64,000 nt of DNA from Litchfieldella qijiaojingensis (GTDB lineage: Bacteria > Pseudomonadota > Gammaproteobacteria > Pseudomonadales > Halomonadaceae), in assembly GCF_014651875.1 (NCBI RefSeq), contig NZ_BMXS01000004.1:124001-188000 (forward strand), read 5' to 3'. The translations under genes were made by a program, and so were the position numbers. Below the pieces are notes generated by a model. That model was not told where the DNA came from. It made no database searches and saw only the letters and a program-made list of their open reading frames with translations. Positions 34,276 through 45,269 of this stretch are shown piece by piece; position 1 is the first letter of the stretch, and each line of letters begins with the position of its first letter.

Positions 34276-35936
34276 GCGTGCTTCTCCTTCTTGGCTTGGG
34301 GCTTGTTCTTGCCTTTGCCCTTGTCGGCTCCGGCCGAGCTTTCCCGGTGCTCGTTGAAATGCCGACGCACCAGAGCCAGCAGGCCTTGGGTCGAGGCGTC
34401 GAAATCCTGGCTGTGCTCGTCGATACGCTCGCTGATCTCGCCGGCGATGCGCTTGCCGAGTTGCACTCCCCACTGGTCGAAGGAGTTGATGTTCCAGATC
34501 ACGCCCTGGACGAAAACCTTGTGCTCGTAGAGGGCGATCAGCGCGCCCAGGTTGCGCGGGGTCAACTCGTCGAGCAGCAGTGTACTGGAAGGCCGGTTGC
34601 CTGGGCAGCTATAGGGGTCGAGCTGGCTGTCTTGCTGGCTGCCTTCCATGAAGGCGTTGGCCTGGGCCAGCATGTTGGTCAGTAGTGCGAAATGGTGATC
34701 CTCGAAGCCGGGTTCGGGTTTCAGCGAGGCGATGAAGTCGATGGGCACGTAGCGGGTGCCCTGGTGCAGAAGCTGGAAGAAGGCGTGCTGGCCGTTGGAA
34801 CCGGTTTGACCCCAGACGATGGGGCCGGTCTTGTAGTTGACCGGGTGGCCGAAGATATCCACTGATTTTCCGTTGGACTCCATGTCGAGCTGCTGGAGGA
34901 ACGACGGAAGCTGATGCAGCGCCTGGTCGTAGGGCACGATGGCTTGGGTCTCGGCACCGTGGAAGTTGATGTACCAGATGCCGATCAGTGCCATTAGCAC
35001 CGGCATGTTCTCGCTCAACGGCGCCTTGATGAAGTGCTGGTCCATCTCGTAGGCACCTTCGAGCAGTTCCATGAAACCATCGAAACCGACCGACAGGGCG
35101 ATGGGCAGGCCGATCGACGACCACATCGAGTAACGGCCACCGACCCAGGCCCAGAATTCGAAGACGTTCTCCTCGCGAATGCCGAACTCCATGGCGGCCT
35201 TGCGGTTGGTGGAGGCAGCGATGAAGTGGGCACCCACATCGGCGTCCTCGCCGGCATTGTCAAGAAACCAGCGCCGCGCGGTCTTAGCGTTGAGCAGGGT
35301 CTCCTGGGTGGAGAAGGTCTTGGTAGAGACGATGAACAGCGTGGTGGCAGGGTCGAGACGCTTGAGCACCTTCTGGATATGGGTGCCGTCGACATTGGAG
35401 ACGAAGTGGAAGTTGAACTCCGGATGACGGTACTTGAGCAGCGCCCGGCAGGCCATGTTAGGTCCCAGGTCCGAGCCACCGATGCCGATGTTGACCACGT
35501 CCTTGATGCGTTCTCCGCTATAGCCTTTCCATTCGCCGCTGCGCACTTCCTCGGAAAATCGCTTGATTTGCTCCCGGGTACGCTGGATCTCCGGCATCAC
35601 ATCCTTGCCGTCGACCATCAGTGGTCCCTTGTCCAGGTTGCGTAGCGCGGTGTGCAGCACTGGACGATCCTCGGTGACATTGATGATGTCGCCGGAAAAC
35701 ATCTGAGCGCGCCGCTGTACCAAGGCCGAATGATCGGCCAGCTCCAGCAGCTTGGTGAGTACGGCATCCGAGACGTGGTGCTTGGAGTAGTCGAGGAACA
35801 GGCCGCCGACACGCAGGCTCATCTTGTCGAAGCGTTGCGGGTCGGCAGCGAAGTAGTCACGAATGCGGTCGTTGGCGGTTTCCCGATAGAGTCTTTCGAG
35901 GGCTTGCCAGGTCACGCTGCGAGTGAGTTGGAACAT
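34272..35936 (-). CDS. pgi: glucose-6-phosphate isomerase
   Basis: A 554-residue Pgi. Family blocks include NIGIGGSDLGPNMACRALL, FIVSTKTFSTQETLLNAKTARRWF, MESNGKSVDIFGHPVNYKTGPIVWGQTGSNGQHAFFQLLHQGT (catalytic Glu, His) and GVIWNINSFDQWGVQLGKRIA. It interconverts fructose and glucose 6-phosphates. The last about 20 residues form a Lys-rich tail (ADKGKGKNKPQAKKEKHA) beyond the usual end. AAGGAT precedes the ATG. The intergenic 35937-36063 separates it from the upstream operon and should hold its promoter. Confidence 0.96.
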   Translation of the reverse strand: MFQLTRSVTWQALERLYRETANDRIRDYFAADPQRFDKMSLRVGGLFLDYSKHHVSDAVLTKLLELADHSALVQRRAQMFSGDIINVTEDRPVLHTALRNLDKGPLMVDGKDVMPEIQRTREQIKRFSEEVRSGEWKGYSGERIKDVVNIGIGGSDLGPNMACRALLKYRHPEFNFHFVSNVDGTHIQKVLKRLDPATTLFIVSTKTFSTQETLLNAKTARRWFLDNAGEDADVGAHFIAASTNRKAAMEFGIREENVFEFWAWVGGRYSMWSSIGLPIALSVGFDGFMELLEGAYEMDQHFIKAPLSENMPVLMALIGIWYINFHGAETQAIVPYDQALHQLPSFLQQLDMESNGKSVDIFGHPVNYKTGPIVWGQTGSNGQHAFFQLLHQGTRYVPIDFIASLKPEPGFEDHHFALLTNMLAQANAFMEGSQQDSQLDPYSCPGNRPSSTLLLDELTPRNLGALIALYEHKVFVQGVIWNINSFDQWGVQLGKRIAGEISERIDEHSQDFDASTQGLLALVRRHFNEHRESSAGADKGKGKNKPQAKKEKHA

Positions 35937-36063
35937 GCTGCGATCCTTTTGTTGTCTGTTGCTACATGGAAAGAGCGGTGACTCGACGATAGGTAAAAGT
36001 GAATCGTGTCACCTGGGCGATCGTACGCCGAACATGGCTGTTAGGTGATGCTTGCAAGCGCAT

Positions 36064-36939
36064 TCAGGCCACCCGTTGGCTGCGGGCCTCCTCGAGCAGG
36101 GCGAACCAGGTTGGGCGGTCCAGCCTGATACAGGCGCCACTGAGCAGTTCATCGATTCGCTGCTCCCGGAGGGTGCCGATCACCGGTACCGGATGGCCGG
36201 GAAGGCCTCGCAACCACGCCAGGGCCAGGCCGGCCGAGCTGGTAGTGAAATCCTGGGCCAGCCGAGCCAGCGACTCTCCCAGCACATCCTCGAATACCGT
36301 GCCTCCACCCAGCGGCGACCAGGCCATGGGACGCATGCCATCCGCCAGAAGGGCGTCGTAGAGGCCGTCGAACAGGGGTTCGGGGTGGGCCAGGGATAGT
36401 TGCAGTTGATGGCTTACCAGGGGATGACGCATGGAAGCCTGCAAACGGCGCCATTGCTCGGGGAGGAAGTTGGAAACGCCAACAGCGCCGATCTTGCCGG
36501 CATCGATGGCCGCGTCCAGGGCACCCCCAGTCGCTGCGGCATCCATGAGCGGGTCCGGGCGGTGGAGCAGGAAATGGTCGAGGCGTTCGACGCCCAAGCG
36601 CGTGAGCGAAGCATCGATGGCCGCGGAGAGGTAATCCGGTGAGCTATCGTAGTGCTTGACACCATATGGCGAGGTATCTCGCGATGGGGTGACGATGCAG
36701 GCCTTGGTGACGATACGTACACGCGCCGCCAGTCCCGGGCGGGCACGCAACGCATCGCCGAATAGCGTCTCGCCCTTGCGGTCACCATAGATATCGGCAT
36801 GGTCGAACCAGGTCAGTCCCTGGTCGAGACGGGCTTCGATCCAGTCCGCCAGGGCATTCGGGTCGTGCAGGGCCTCCCTCTCGTGCAGGCGCATCATGCC
36901 CACCAGGAAAGGCACCTCGATCCGCAGATCCTCGTTCAT
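36064..36939 (-). CDS. aldo/keto reductase family oxidoreductase (YdhF-like)
   Basis: A 291-residue aldo/keto reductase. The catalytic tetrad is visible: Asp and Tyr in WFDHADIYGDRKGE, Lys in RIVTKACIV and His in LDHFLLHRPDPLMD. LVSHQLQLSLAHPEPLFDG and PVIGTLREQRIDELL (NADP-binding end) match the YdhF branch. The substrate is unknown. It overlaps the mutarotase stop by four bases (ATGA), so it belongs to the edd-glk operon, suggesting a role with sugars or sugar-derived carbonyls. Confidence 0.88.
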   Translation of the reverse strand: MNEDLRIEVPFLVGMMRLHEREALHDPNALADWIEARLDQGLTWFDHADIYGDRKGETLFGDALRARPGLAARVRIVTKACIVTPSRDTSPYGVKHYDSSPDYLSAAIDASLTRLGVERLDHFLLHRPDPLMDAAATGGALDAAIDAGKIGAVGVSNFLPEQWRRLQASMRHPLVSHQLQLSLAHPEPLFDGLYDALLADGMRPMAWSPLGGGTVFEDVLGESLARLAQDFTTSSAGLALAWLRGLPGHPVPVIGTLREQRIDELLSGACIRLDRPTWFALLEEARSQRVA

Positions 36940-37844
36940 GGCATCTCCTCACACGTGATGGTCGTGGCCAGCAAGTGTTGGGCGCCGGGGACCAGCCACA
37001 CCGGATCCAAGCGTGTACAGGCGGCCTCGATACACAGGAAGCGCCGTGCGACATCTGCCGGGGTGTCGGAGGGCAGGTCGTCGCCTGGGTGCCAGACCAC
37101 GGTAGAGTCACTGCCCTGCTTGGCGATACGCAAGCGGCGTCTGCCGTCGTCGAGCATAACCACTCGGTTGGACTCGAAGATACGGTCCAGGGGGCCGCGA
37201 ATGCCCAGTTCGCCCTGCTGGATATGCTCGGCGAATCCTTGGCGCTTGTCGAGGTAACGAGCACCGGCGAGCCCTTCGATGCGGCAGCGATGAGTGTCGG
37301 TAACGGCGAAATAACTATGCAAAGCGCCACTCATCTTCACTGGCGTCTCGCCACGATGTTCGGTAACCAGCTCGACGTGCAGGCGCTTGGCATTGGCTTG
37401 GATCACTGCGCGAGGCACAAGTTGCGTGTGCAGCCGGTCGACAGGCGACAAGTGCAACTCGATACCTTCCTCATGCTCGTCGGTGGCATCGAGACGCCAC
37501 TCGGCCTTGCGAGCTGGGCCGTGCAGGGGGCCGGAGCGGTCCGGCGACTCGTCGGCGGTGTGCTCGTCAGCGAACCAGGGCCAGCACAGCGGGATGCCGC
37601 CGCGGATGGCACCAGGCGTTTCCTGGGGCGTGGGTGTGACCCACAGCCAGCCGTCATCCAGTGCCGGTGAGCCGGCCGCGGCAGCGGGCGCATAGGGCAG
37701 GTAGTGCAGAACCTGAGCGCCCTGCAGTGATACCGCCAGTTCACCCCAGCTCTCGCGGGCCAGCCACAGGGAGCGTCCAGCCCACTCGGCCTGACGTTGT
37801 CCGTGAGTCTCGTCCAGCAGAGTGCGCAGCGACGATGGGATCAT
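36936..37844 (-). CDS. D-hexose-6-phosphate mutarotase (YeaD-like)
   Basis: A 302-residue aldose-1-epimerase-fold protein. LSLQGAQVLHYLP, GGIPLCWPWFAD (with the Arg/Trp pocket), HGPARKAEW and the late VVWHPGDD block match YeaD/YMR099c, which interconvert anomers of glucose 6-phosphate. This suits its place after glucokinase: newly phosphorylated glucose would be equilibrated to the beta anomer used by G6PDH. The ATG overlaps the glk stop (ATGA). Confidence 0.88.
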   Translation of the reverse strand: MIPSSLRTLLDETHGQRQAEWAGRSLWLARESWGELAVSLQGAQVLHYLPYAPAAAAGSPALDDGWLWVTPTPQETPGAIRGGIPLCWPWFADEHTADESPDRSGPLHGPARKAEWRLDATDEHEEGIELHLSPVDRLHTQLVPRAVIQANAKRLHVELVTEHRGETPVKMSGALHSYFAVTDTHRCRIEGLAGARYLDKRQGFAEHIQQGELGIRGPLDRIFESNRVVMLDDGRRRLRIAKQGSDSTVVWHPGDDLPSDTPADVARRFLCIEAACTRLDPVWLVPGAQHLLATTITCEEMP

Positions 37845-38809
37845 GCCACCTCCTCGTTATGCAGGGCTTCAGCCGCCCCCAACAACCCTGTCCAGGGAGC
37901 GGTGACCACCCAAGTGGGAATGTCGGCATTGTAGGCGCTCATGCGCCCTTTGTCGGTAAAGGCCTCGCGAAAGCGGCTTTTCGGCAGCCAGTTGAGTAGT
38001 CGTGGCAGAATGCCGCCGCACAGATAGACACCGCCACGAGCACCCAATGTCAGAGCGGCATCGCCACATACGTCGCCGAGGATCTTGAGAAACCGTTTCA
38101 CGGTATCCACTGCGATGGCATCGCCCTCGTTGGCTGCGCTCGTTACCTCGGCCGGAGTGGTATATCGGGGATTGGCCCCCTTGAGAGATGCATGGGCGCA
38201 ATACAGGTCCAGGAGCCCTTGGCCACACAGGATACGCTCCACCGATACCCGGCCATAGCGTGAACGAAAATAGCGCAACAGGTTCTGCTCGCGTTCGTCG
38301 GTAGGCGCGAACGTTACGTGGCCGCCTTCGGTGGGCAGGGGTACCCAGGCATGCTGACCCGGAAAGACACCAGCCACGCCCAGGCCGGTACCGGGCCCGA
38401 TCACCAGCCTTGCGCAGCCTTCGGTAGCCCGGCCCTCGCCGATGGCCACCAGATTGCTAGCATCGACATGCGGCACGCCCAAGGCCTGGGCGGTGAAGTC
38501 GTTGATGACCTTGAACAGCGTCAAGTCGAGTTCGCGCTGAACGTCGCGCCGGGAAAATTCCCAGGCGTTGTTGGTCATGCGTACCCGGTCGTCGTGGACC
38601 GGGCAGGCAAATGCCAGACAGGCCTCGCGAGGGGCGCTCTCGCCATCATGTCCGACCCGGGCCAGGTAGTCGCGTATCGCATCGACCAGGCTTGGATAGT
38701 CGGCACAGGGCAGGCTTTGAATGTCATGCGGTTTGAAAGTATCCGGCGTGACCAGCGCAAAGCGCGCATTGGTCCCGCCGATATCGCCGATCAGGGCTGG
38801 ACGTGTCAT
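37841..38809 (-). CDS. glk: glucokinase
   Basis: A 322-residue Glk of the proteobacterial ROK-unrelated type: LIGDIGGTNARFALV (phosphate 1), FACPVHDDRVRMTNNAWEFS, KVINDFTAQALGVP, VIGPGTGLGVAGVF and EGGHVTFAPTDERE. It phosphorylates free cytoplasmic glucose with ATP, giving G6P for zwf. It lies 48 bases after edd and is coupled to the mutarotase gene. Confidence 0.95.
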   Translation of the reverse strand: MTRPALIGDIGGTNARFALVTPDTFKPHDIQSLPCADYPSLVDAIRDYLARVGHDGESAPREACLAFACPVHDDRVRMTNNAWEFSRRDVQRELDLTLFKVINDFTAQALGVPHVDASNLVAIGEGRATEGCARLVIGPGTGLGVAGVFPGQHAWVPLPTEGGHVTFAPTDEREQNLLRYFRSRYGRVSVERILCGQGLLDLYCAHASLKGANPRYTTPAEVTSAANEGDAIAVDTVKRFLKILGDVCGDAALTLGARGGVYLCGGILPRLLNWLPKSRFREAFTDKGRMSAYNADIPTWVVTAPWTGLLGAAEALHNEEVA

Positions 38810-38857
38810 GGGCGGCCTGTCCGGTCAGTTGTTGAATAATTGAATGTCACGCAAGCC

Positions 38858-40744
<1,887 letters not shown>

Positions 40745-40776
40745 ATGCTACCTCGCTTGGCGGTGTTGAATGATGA

Positions 40777-40813
40777 TGTTGGTAAATTTAGCAACAAAAC
40801 ACTTGATTGTCGC
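40777..40813 (-). promoter_or_regulatory. candidate edd promoter with near-perfect 20-bp palindrome (HexR operator candidate)
   Basis: TGTTGGTAAATTTAGCAACA (40777-40796) is a palindrome with a single mismatched pair. On the minus strand GCGACA (40813-40808), 17 bases and TAAATT (40790-40785) could be the edd -35 and -10, so the -10 lies within the palindrome. HexR sites are AT-centred palindromes in edd, gap and zwf promoters of related bacteria. Confidence 0.5.
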
Positions 40814-40943
40814 CTCTTTTTGGGCCAGATTATCATGCAACCGTAGGATTATTTCACTAAGAGCCGTTCCGAATGGGTATTTAATGGGACCTTGAGGTGC
40901 GGCGCTCGACTCAAATACAGCATATAAGTACGAGGATGCCGCC

Positions 40944-41945
40944 ATGACGTTACGTGTCGCTATCAATGGCTTCGGTCGTATCGGTCGCAATGTACTGCGC
41001 GCCCTTTACGAAAATGGCTATCGCGATCGGATCCAGGTTGTCGCGATCAATGACCTGGGTGACCCGTCCCTCAATGCTCATCTGCTCAAGCATGACAGTG
41101 TGCACGGCCATTTCCCTCACAAGGTGGCGCACGACGAGGAGAACCTCAGTGTCGATGGCGAACGGATTCGCATCCTTTCCGAGCGTGACCCCGCCAGGTT
41201 GCCGTGGCACTCGCTCGAGATCGACCTGGTGATGGAGTGCACGGGGCTGTTCACCAAGCGCGCCGACGCTGCCAAGCATATCGAAGCGGGTGCGAAACGC
41301 GTGCTGATCTCGGCACCCAGCCCGGATGCCGATGCCACCGTGGTGTATGGCGTCAATGAGCAGGTGCTGACTGCCGAGCACCGCGTGGTCTCCAATGCGT
41401 CATGCACCACCAACTGCCTGGCTCCGGTCGCCAAGGCGCTCAACGATGCCGTTGGTATCGAAAACGGCCTAATGACGACCGTGCATGCCTACACCAACGA
41501 CCAGAATCTGTCGGATGTCTATCACACGGATCCGTACCGCGCGCGCAGCGCAACCCAGTCGATGATCCCCACCAAGACCGGTGCAGCCGCGGCCGTTGGC
41601 CTGGTGCTGCCGGAACTGGATGGCAAGTTCGATGGTCTAGCGGTGCGCGTGCCGGTGATCAACGTGTCACTGGTAGATCTGGTATTCACCGCCAGTCGCG
41701 ACACCACCAAGGAAGAAGTCAATGCCATCGTCGCCAAGGCGGCCGAAGCGTCTCCGGTACTGGCCGTGAATGCCCAGCCATTGGTGTCCATCGACTTCAA
41801 TCACGATGCCAACTCTTCCACTTTTGACGCCAATCACACCCGCGTCAATGGTCGCCTGGTCAAGGTCATGGCCTGGTACGACAACGAGTGGGGGTTCTCG
41901 AACCGAATGTTGGGTACCGCGCTGGCGATGCAGGCCGCTAGCTGA
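40944..41945 (+). CDS. gap: glyceraldehyde-3-phosphate dehydrogenase, type I
   Basis: A 333-residue [20 protein letters not shown] binds NAD, Cys154 in SNASCTTNC is the nucleophile, His181 in [11 protein letters not shown] the base, and [12 protein letters not shown] closes the active site. Divergence from edd recalls the pseudomonad edd/gap arrangement, where this isozyme serves the lower Entner-Doudoroff flux. An erythrose-4-phosphate dehydrogenase is less likely given the context. GAGG lies 9-10 bases upstream of the ATG. Confidence 0.95.
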   Translation: MTLRVAINGFGRIGRNVLRALYENGYRDRIQVVAINDLGDPSLNAHLLKHDSVHGHFPHKVAHDEENLSVDGERIRILSERDPARLPWHSLEIDLVMECTGLFTKRADAAKHIEAGAKRVLISAPSPDADATVVYGVNEQVLTAEHRVVSNASCTTNCLAPVAKALNDAVGIENGLMTTVHAYTNDQNLSDVYHTDPYRARSATQSMIPTKTGAAAAVGLVLPELDGKFDGLAVRVPVINVSLVDLVFTASRDTTKEEVNAIVAKAAEASPVLAVNAQPLVSIDFNHDANSSTFDANHTRVNGRLVKVMAWYDNEWGFSNRMLGTALAMQAAS

Positions 41946-42002
41946 TCGTGACTCGGCTGCGTCGAGACCTTCCGGGAGGAGGGAGCGTGGCCTGACCCTG
42001 TA

Positions 42003-42074
42003 CGGACATCATGCCGTCGCGAACTCTTCGCGCACTCACGGCTCCGCTCGGAATGTCGCGTGGCATGATGTCCG
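42003..42074 (+). repeat. 13-bp perfect inverted repeat with inner hairpin in the gap 3' region
   Basis: CGGACATCATGCC (42003-42015) pairs with GGCATGATGTCCG (42062-42074). Inside, CGCGAA-CTC-TTCGCG (42018-42032) forms a second hairpin. The transcript would fold into a branched structure just before the terminator at 42100. It could protect the gap mRNA 3' end or be a repeat-family element. Confidence 0.6.
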
Positions 42075-42099
42075 ACCTAATGTCCCGTCCAATGTCTTT

Positions 42100-42122
42100 G
42101 GGTGCCTCTGGCACCCTTTTTT
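42100..42122 (+). terminator. Rho-independent terminator of gap
   Basis: GGGTGCC (42100-42106), TCT loop, GGCACCC (42110-42116), six T. Confidence 0.9.
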
Positions 42123-42261
42123 GTGCCTCTTCGAGCGCTTGGTGGGGCGTTGTCAATAATCTTGGTGGTTAGCCCCTGCGCCGCGTGAGCAAGCTGCTAA
42201 GCTGCTGGTACATGGGATCACTTCGGTATCATCAGGATATGGTGGCTGGCGGCTCTGCGTC

Positions 42262-42585
42262 ATGCACGATAGCGTAAATGGTGTTCATACCCTGCTGGGA
42301 TCGCGATTGCGCGACGCTCGCCGAGGTCGCGAAGGGCGCATCGTAGGTGTCGATCAGACAAGACCGACACCGGCATTGCTGATCGTGTGGGAGGCAGGGC
42401 AAGGCGTCGAACGCGTCAGCCTGAGCAGCGGGGAGCTTCGGGCGCTGGTAGCATCCAGCCTGGGGCATCGCCCCCGAAGTCTCGAGGGCCAATCGCCCAA
42501 GGTGCGCAACGATGCCCATGCTGGCGATTCGCCGAGTCGTGTCGGTATCGAGCCGGTGGCGGGGGGAGTCACGGGGCCGCGTTGA
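42262..42585 (+). CDS. small hypothetical protein
   Basis: A 107-residue frame. Residues 10-67 (LLGSRLRDARRGREGRIVGVDQTRPTPALLIVWEAGQGVERVSLSSGELRALV) look like a compact beta-rich domain with a KOW/SH3-like turn (GREGRIVGVD). The rest is Gly/Pro/Arg-rich and probably disordered. No clear ribosome site precedes the ATG, so the start and even expression are uncertain. It lies 64 bases before the cyclase gene on the same strand. Confidence 0.45.
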   Translation: MHDSVNGVHTLLGSRLRDARRGREGRIVGVDQTRPTPALLIVWEAGQGVERVSLSSGELRALVASSLGHRPRSLEGQSPKVRNDAHAGDSPSRVGIEPVAGGVTGPR

Positions 42586-42649
42586 GCCGTGATATCGATG
42601 TCATGCTGTTTATACCGGCGATCGTCATGTCGACGGTCGAGGGAACACC

Positions 42650-43957
42650 ATGAACATGAATATGAATGCGCAGGCGACAGAGAACCTGGAGCTGTTGCGA
42701 AGGTTCGAGCGTCTCAGTGAACAGTTGCCGGGTACACTCTATCAGTGTCGTCTTGCGCCGGATGGCTCACTCGACTTCCCGCTGGTCAGCGCCAGAATGC
42801 GTTCGATGTTCGGAATCGACGCGGAAGAGGTGATGCGGGATCCGCAACGATTCCTGTCAGGGATTCACACCGACGATATCGATGCCATGTGGCGCAGTCT
42901 CCAGCGCAGTGCCTTGAAACTCGAGGTTTGGTATCACGAGTTTCGCTACTGTCATCCCCAGGGTGATACGCGCTGGGTCCGTGGCCATGCCACCCCGCAG
43001 CGGGAGAGGGATGGCAGCGTACTGTGGCACGGTTTCTGCGAGGACATCACCCAGTACAAGCGCTCGCAGCTTGCCTTGCGGGAAAGCGAGCGTCGCTATC
43101 GTTTCATCGTCGAGAATGTCTCCGACCTGATCGTGCTGATGGACGCCGACGGTACCTGCCGGTTCGCTTCACCTTCGGTGAGCGAGGTGCTGGGCTATGT
43201 GCCGGAGGCGCTGGAGGCGCATGAGTTGGTCGGTCTGATGCCGCCGGATGATGCCCCACGCGTGCAACGCTTGCTGCATGAGGCGGCGTGTCGTGGTGAA
43301 ACGTTGCGTCTTGAGGTGCGCGTTCGCCATGCCAAGGGACACTACGTGTGGCTGGAAGCCAGTTGTTCCCCCTACCTAAGCCCGCTCAACGGCCGCTACG
43401 AGTGGCTGCTGGCGGTGGCTCGCGACATTACCGACCGCAAGCGTCGCGATATGCGTCTGCATGAATTGTCGACCACCGACAGCTTGACCGGAGCGCTCAA
43501 TCGTGCGGCCTTCATGGGGTGCCTGGAGAGTTCGCTCGAATCGGCCAACCACACCAATGGCCGGCTGTCGGTGGTATTGTTCGACGTCGACCACTTCAAA
43601 GCCACCAACGATTCCTGGGGACACGCCGCGGGCGACCTGGTACTGGCCTGCCTGGGCGAAGTATGCCGGACGACTCTGCGCAGCAACGATATCTTTGGCC
43701 GTATTGGTGGCGAGGAATTCGCCCTGATCCTCAATGGCCAGTCGCTGCAGGAGGCGCTGGTGCTCGCCGAGCGCTTGCGTTGTAAATTCGAGCAGGTACG
43801 CGTCGAGTTCCATGGTCATTGGCTCAACTTCACCGTCAGTTTCGGCATCGCCGAGCGGCGTCGGGGCGAGTCCATGAAGGGTCTTTTGCATCGTGCCGAC
43901 ATGGGGCTATACGCTGCCAAGCGCTTGGGGCGCAATCGCGTACAGCAGGCCTCGTAG
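42650..43957 (+). CDS. PAS/PAC-GGDEF diguanylate cyclase
   Basis: A 435-residue cytoplasmic protein. Two PAS-like sensory domains (about 20-130 and 140-270; ESERRYRFIVENVSDLIVLMDADGTCRFASPSVSEVLGY) with a PAC segment precede a GGDEF domain (about 275-433). The active loop is GGEEF at 353-357, fully compatible with activity, and an RxxD inhibitory site (RSND, 344-347) sits five residues before it, so product feedback is expected. It makes cyclic di-GMP in response to an unknown signal. AGGGAA precedes the ATG. Confidence 0.93.
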   Translation: MNMNMNAQATENLELLRRFERLSEQLPGTLYQCRLAPDGSLDFPLVSARMRSMFGIDAEEVMRDPQRFLSGIHTDDIDAMWRSLQRSALKLEVWYHEFRYCHPQGDTRWVRGHATPQRERDGSVLWHGFCEDITQYKRSQLALRESERRYRFIVENVSDLIVLMDADGTCRFASPSVSEVLGYVPEALEAHELVGLMPPDDAPRVQRLLHEAACRGETLRLEVRVRHAKGHYVWLEASCSPYLSPLNGRYEWLLAVARDITDRKRRDMRLHELSTTDSLTGALNRAAFMGCLESSLESANHTNGRLSVVLFDVDHFKATNDSWGHAAGDLVLACLGEVCRTTLRSNDIFGRIGGEEFALILNGQSLQEALVLAERLRCKFEQVRVEFHGHWLNFTVSFGIAERRRGESMKGLLHRADMGLYAAKRLGRNRVQQAS

Positions 43958-44044
43958 TGACTCGGGGGGCAGGGGATGACCCTTGGCAGCAGCATGCTGG
44001 ACATGCTTTGCTCTTGGCGTCGAGGTCGCCAAGAGGGAAAGGAA

Positions 44045-45181
44045 ATGCATGGCTTGTCGATGCAGAGCGTTTCTGCCATCGAGGCGTTACCTGCCGAGGC
44101 CTGGAATGCCTTGGTCGGAGACGCTTATCCGTTCCTGCGTCATGAGTTCCTGCATGCGTTGGAGGCCAGCGGAGCCGTCTGCGGTCGTAGTGGCTGGGAG
44201 CCTTGCCATCTGGCGCTGTGGTGGGGCGATGCGCTGGTCGGGGTAATGCCGTGTTATCACAAGTACCACTCCTTCGGTGAATACGTCTTCGACTGGGCCT
44301 GGGCCGATGCCTGGGAGCGGGCTGGTGGGCATTATTACCCCAAGGCCTTGACGGCGATCCCCTTCACTCCAGCACCGGGGCCTCGCCTGGCGCTGGCTGC
44401 GGGGATCGACCCGGTCGAAGCGCGGGAGTTGCTGGCCAGCGCCTGGGAAGACCGTGAGCTGTCGAGTTGGCATCTGCTGTTCGCGGAAGACGAGGAAGTC
44501 GATGCCTGGCGAGCGGCTCGCCCGTCACTGCTCGAGAGGCACAGCGTCCAGTTCCAGTGGCGGGATGCCGGTTATGGAGACTTCGACGGTTTCCTCGCTG
44601 TCCTGACATCGAAGCGACGCAAGGAAATTCGTCGCGAGCGACGGATCGTCGCCGATCAGGGAATTCGCCTGCGGCGTCTCGTGGGGCGTGACATCGACCG
44701 CGAAGCCTTGATGCACTTCTATCGTTGTTACCAGATCACCTACCTCGAACGCGGCCGGCAAGGCTACCTGAACCTGGAGTTCTTCGAACGCCTGCTGGCA
44801 ACCATGTCCGATGCCTTGGTTCTGGTTCAGGCGTGCCTGGGAGAGCGGCCAGTGGCGGCCGCGTTGTGTCTGCAAGGGCGCGATACCCTGTTCGGGCGTT
44901 ACTGGGGCAGCGAGGTGGAGGCAGATTGCCTGCACTTCGAGGCCTGTTACTACCAAGGCATCGAGCATTGTCTGGCGCACGGGCTGACCTGCTTCGACCC
45001 CGGCACACAGGGCGAGCACAAGCTGGTCCGAGGCTTCGCGCCGCGCCGGCTGCGTTCATTGCACCATATCGCCGACCCCCATCTTCACGATGCCGTAGCC
45101 CGCTTCTGTGACAAGGAGCAACGCTATGTCGCGGCATACCACGAGCGCGTCATTCAAGCCCTGCCCTTCAAGCGAGCCTGA
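44045..45181 (+). CDS. GNAT/FemAB-like protein (COG3146, PF04339)
   Basis: A 378-residue protein typical of the family once called peptidoglycan biosynthesis protein: AWNALVGDAYPFLRHEFLHALEASGAV, PCYHKYHSFGEYVFDWAWADAWERAG, YYPKALTAIPFTPAPGPRL, and LTSKRRKEIRRERR. The C-terminal half (YCFEACYYQGIEHCLAHGLTCFDPGTQGEHKLVRGF pattern) is highly conserved. It has the fold of N-acyltransferases, but no substrate is known. The ATG at 44045 has AGAGGG at good spacing; the frame opens earlier at 43976. Confidence 0.85.
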   Translation: MHGLSMQSVSAIEALPAEAWNALVGDAYPFLRHEFLHALEASGAVCGRSGWEPCHLALWWGDALVGVMPCYHKYHSFGEYVFDWAWADAWERAGGHYYPKALTAIPFTPAPGPRLALAAGIDPVEARELLASAWEDRELSSWHLLFAEDEEVDAWRAARPSLLERHSVQFQWRDAGYGDFDGFLAVLTSKRRKEIRRERRIVADQGIRLRRLVGRDIDREALMHFYRCYQITYLERGRQGYLNLEFFERLLATMSDALVLVQACLGERPVAAALCLQGRDTLFGRYWGSEVEADCLHFEACYYQGIEHCLAHGLTCFDPGTQGEHKLVRGFAPRRLRSLHHIADPHLHDAVARFCDKEQRYVAAYHERVIQALPFKRA

Positions 45182-45239
45182 TACCATTTGGCACTGCTTG
45201 GTCGGGCTCTGCGTATCGTGGGCGATGATGGCATAATGT

Positions 45240-45268
45240 CTGGCATCGAGTTTCCGACAGGATGCCAG
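45240..45268 (+). promoter_or_regulatory. hairpin covering the ftsB ribosome-binding site
   Basis: CTGGCATC (45240-45247) pairs perfectly with GATGCCAG (45261-45268), one base before the ATG at 45270. The likely Shine-Dalgarno bases AGGA (45259-45262) are partly in the 3' arm. Such a structure could limit ftsB translation. Confidence 0.4.
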
Positions 45269-45269
45269 G

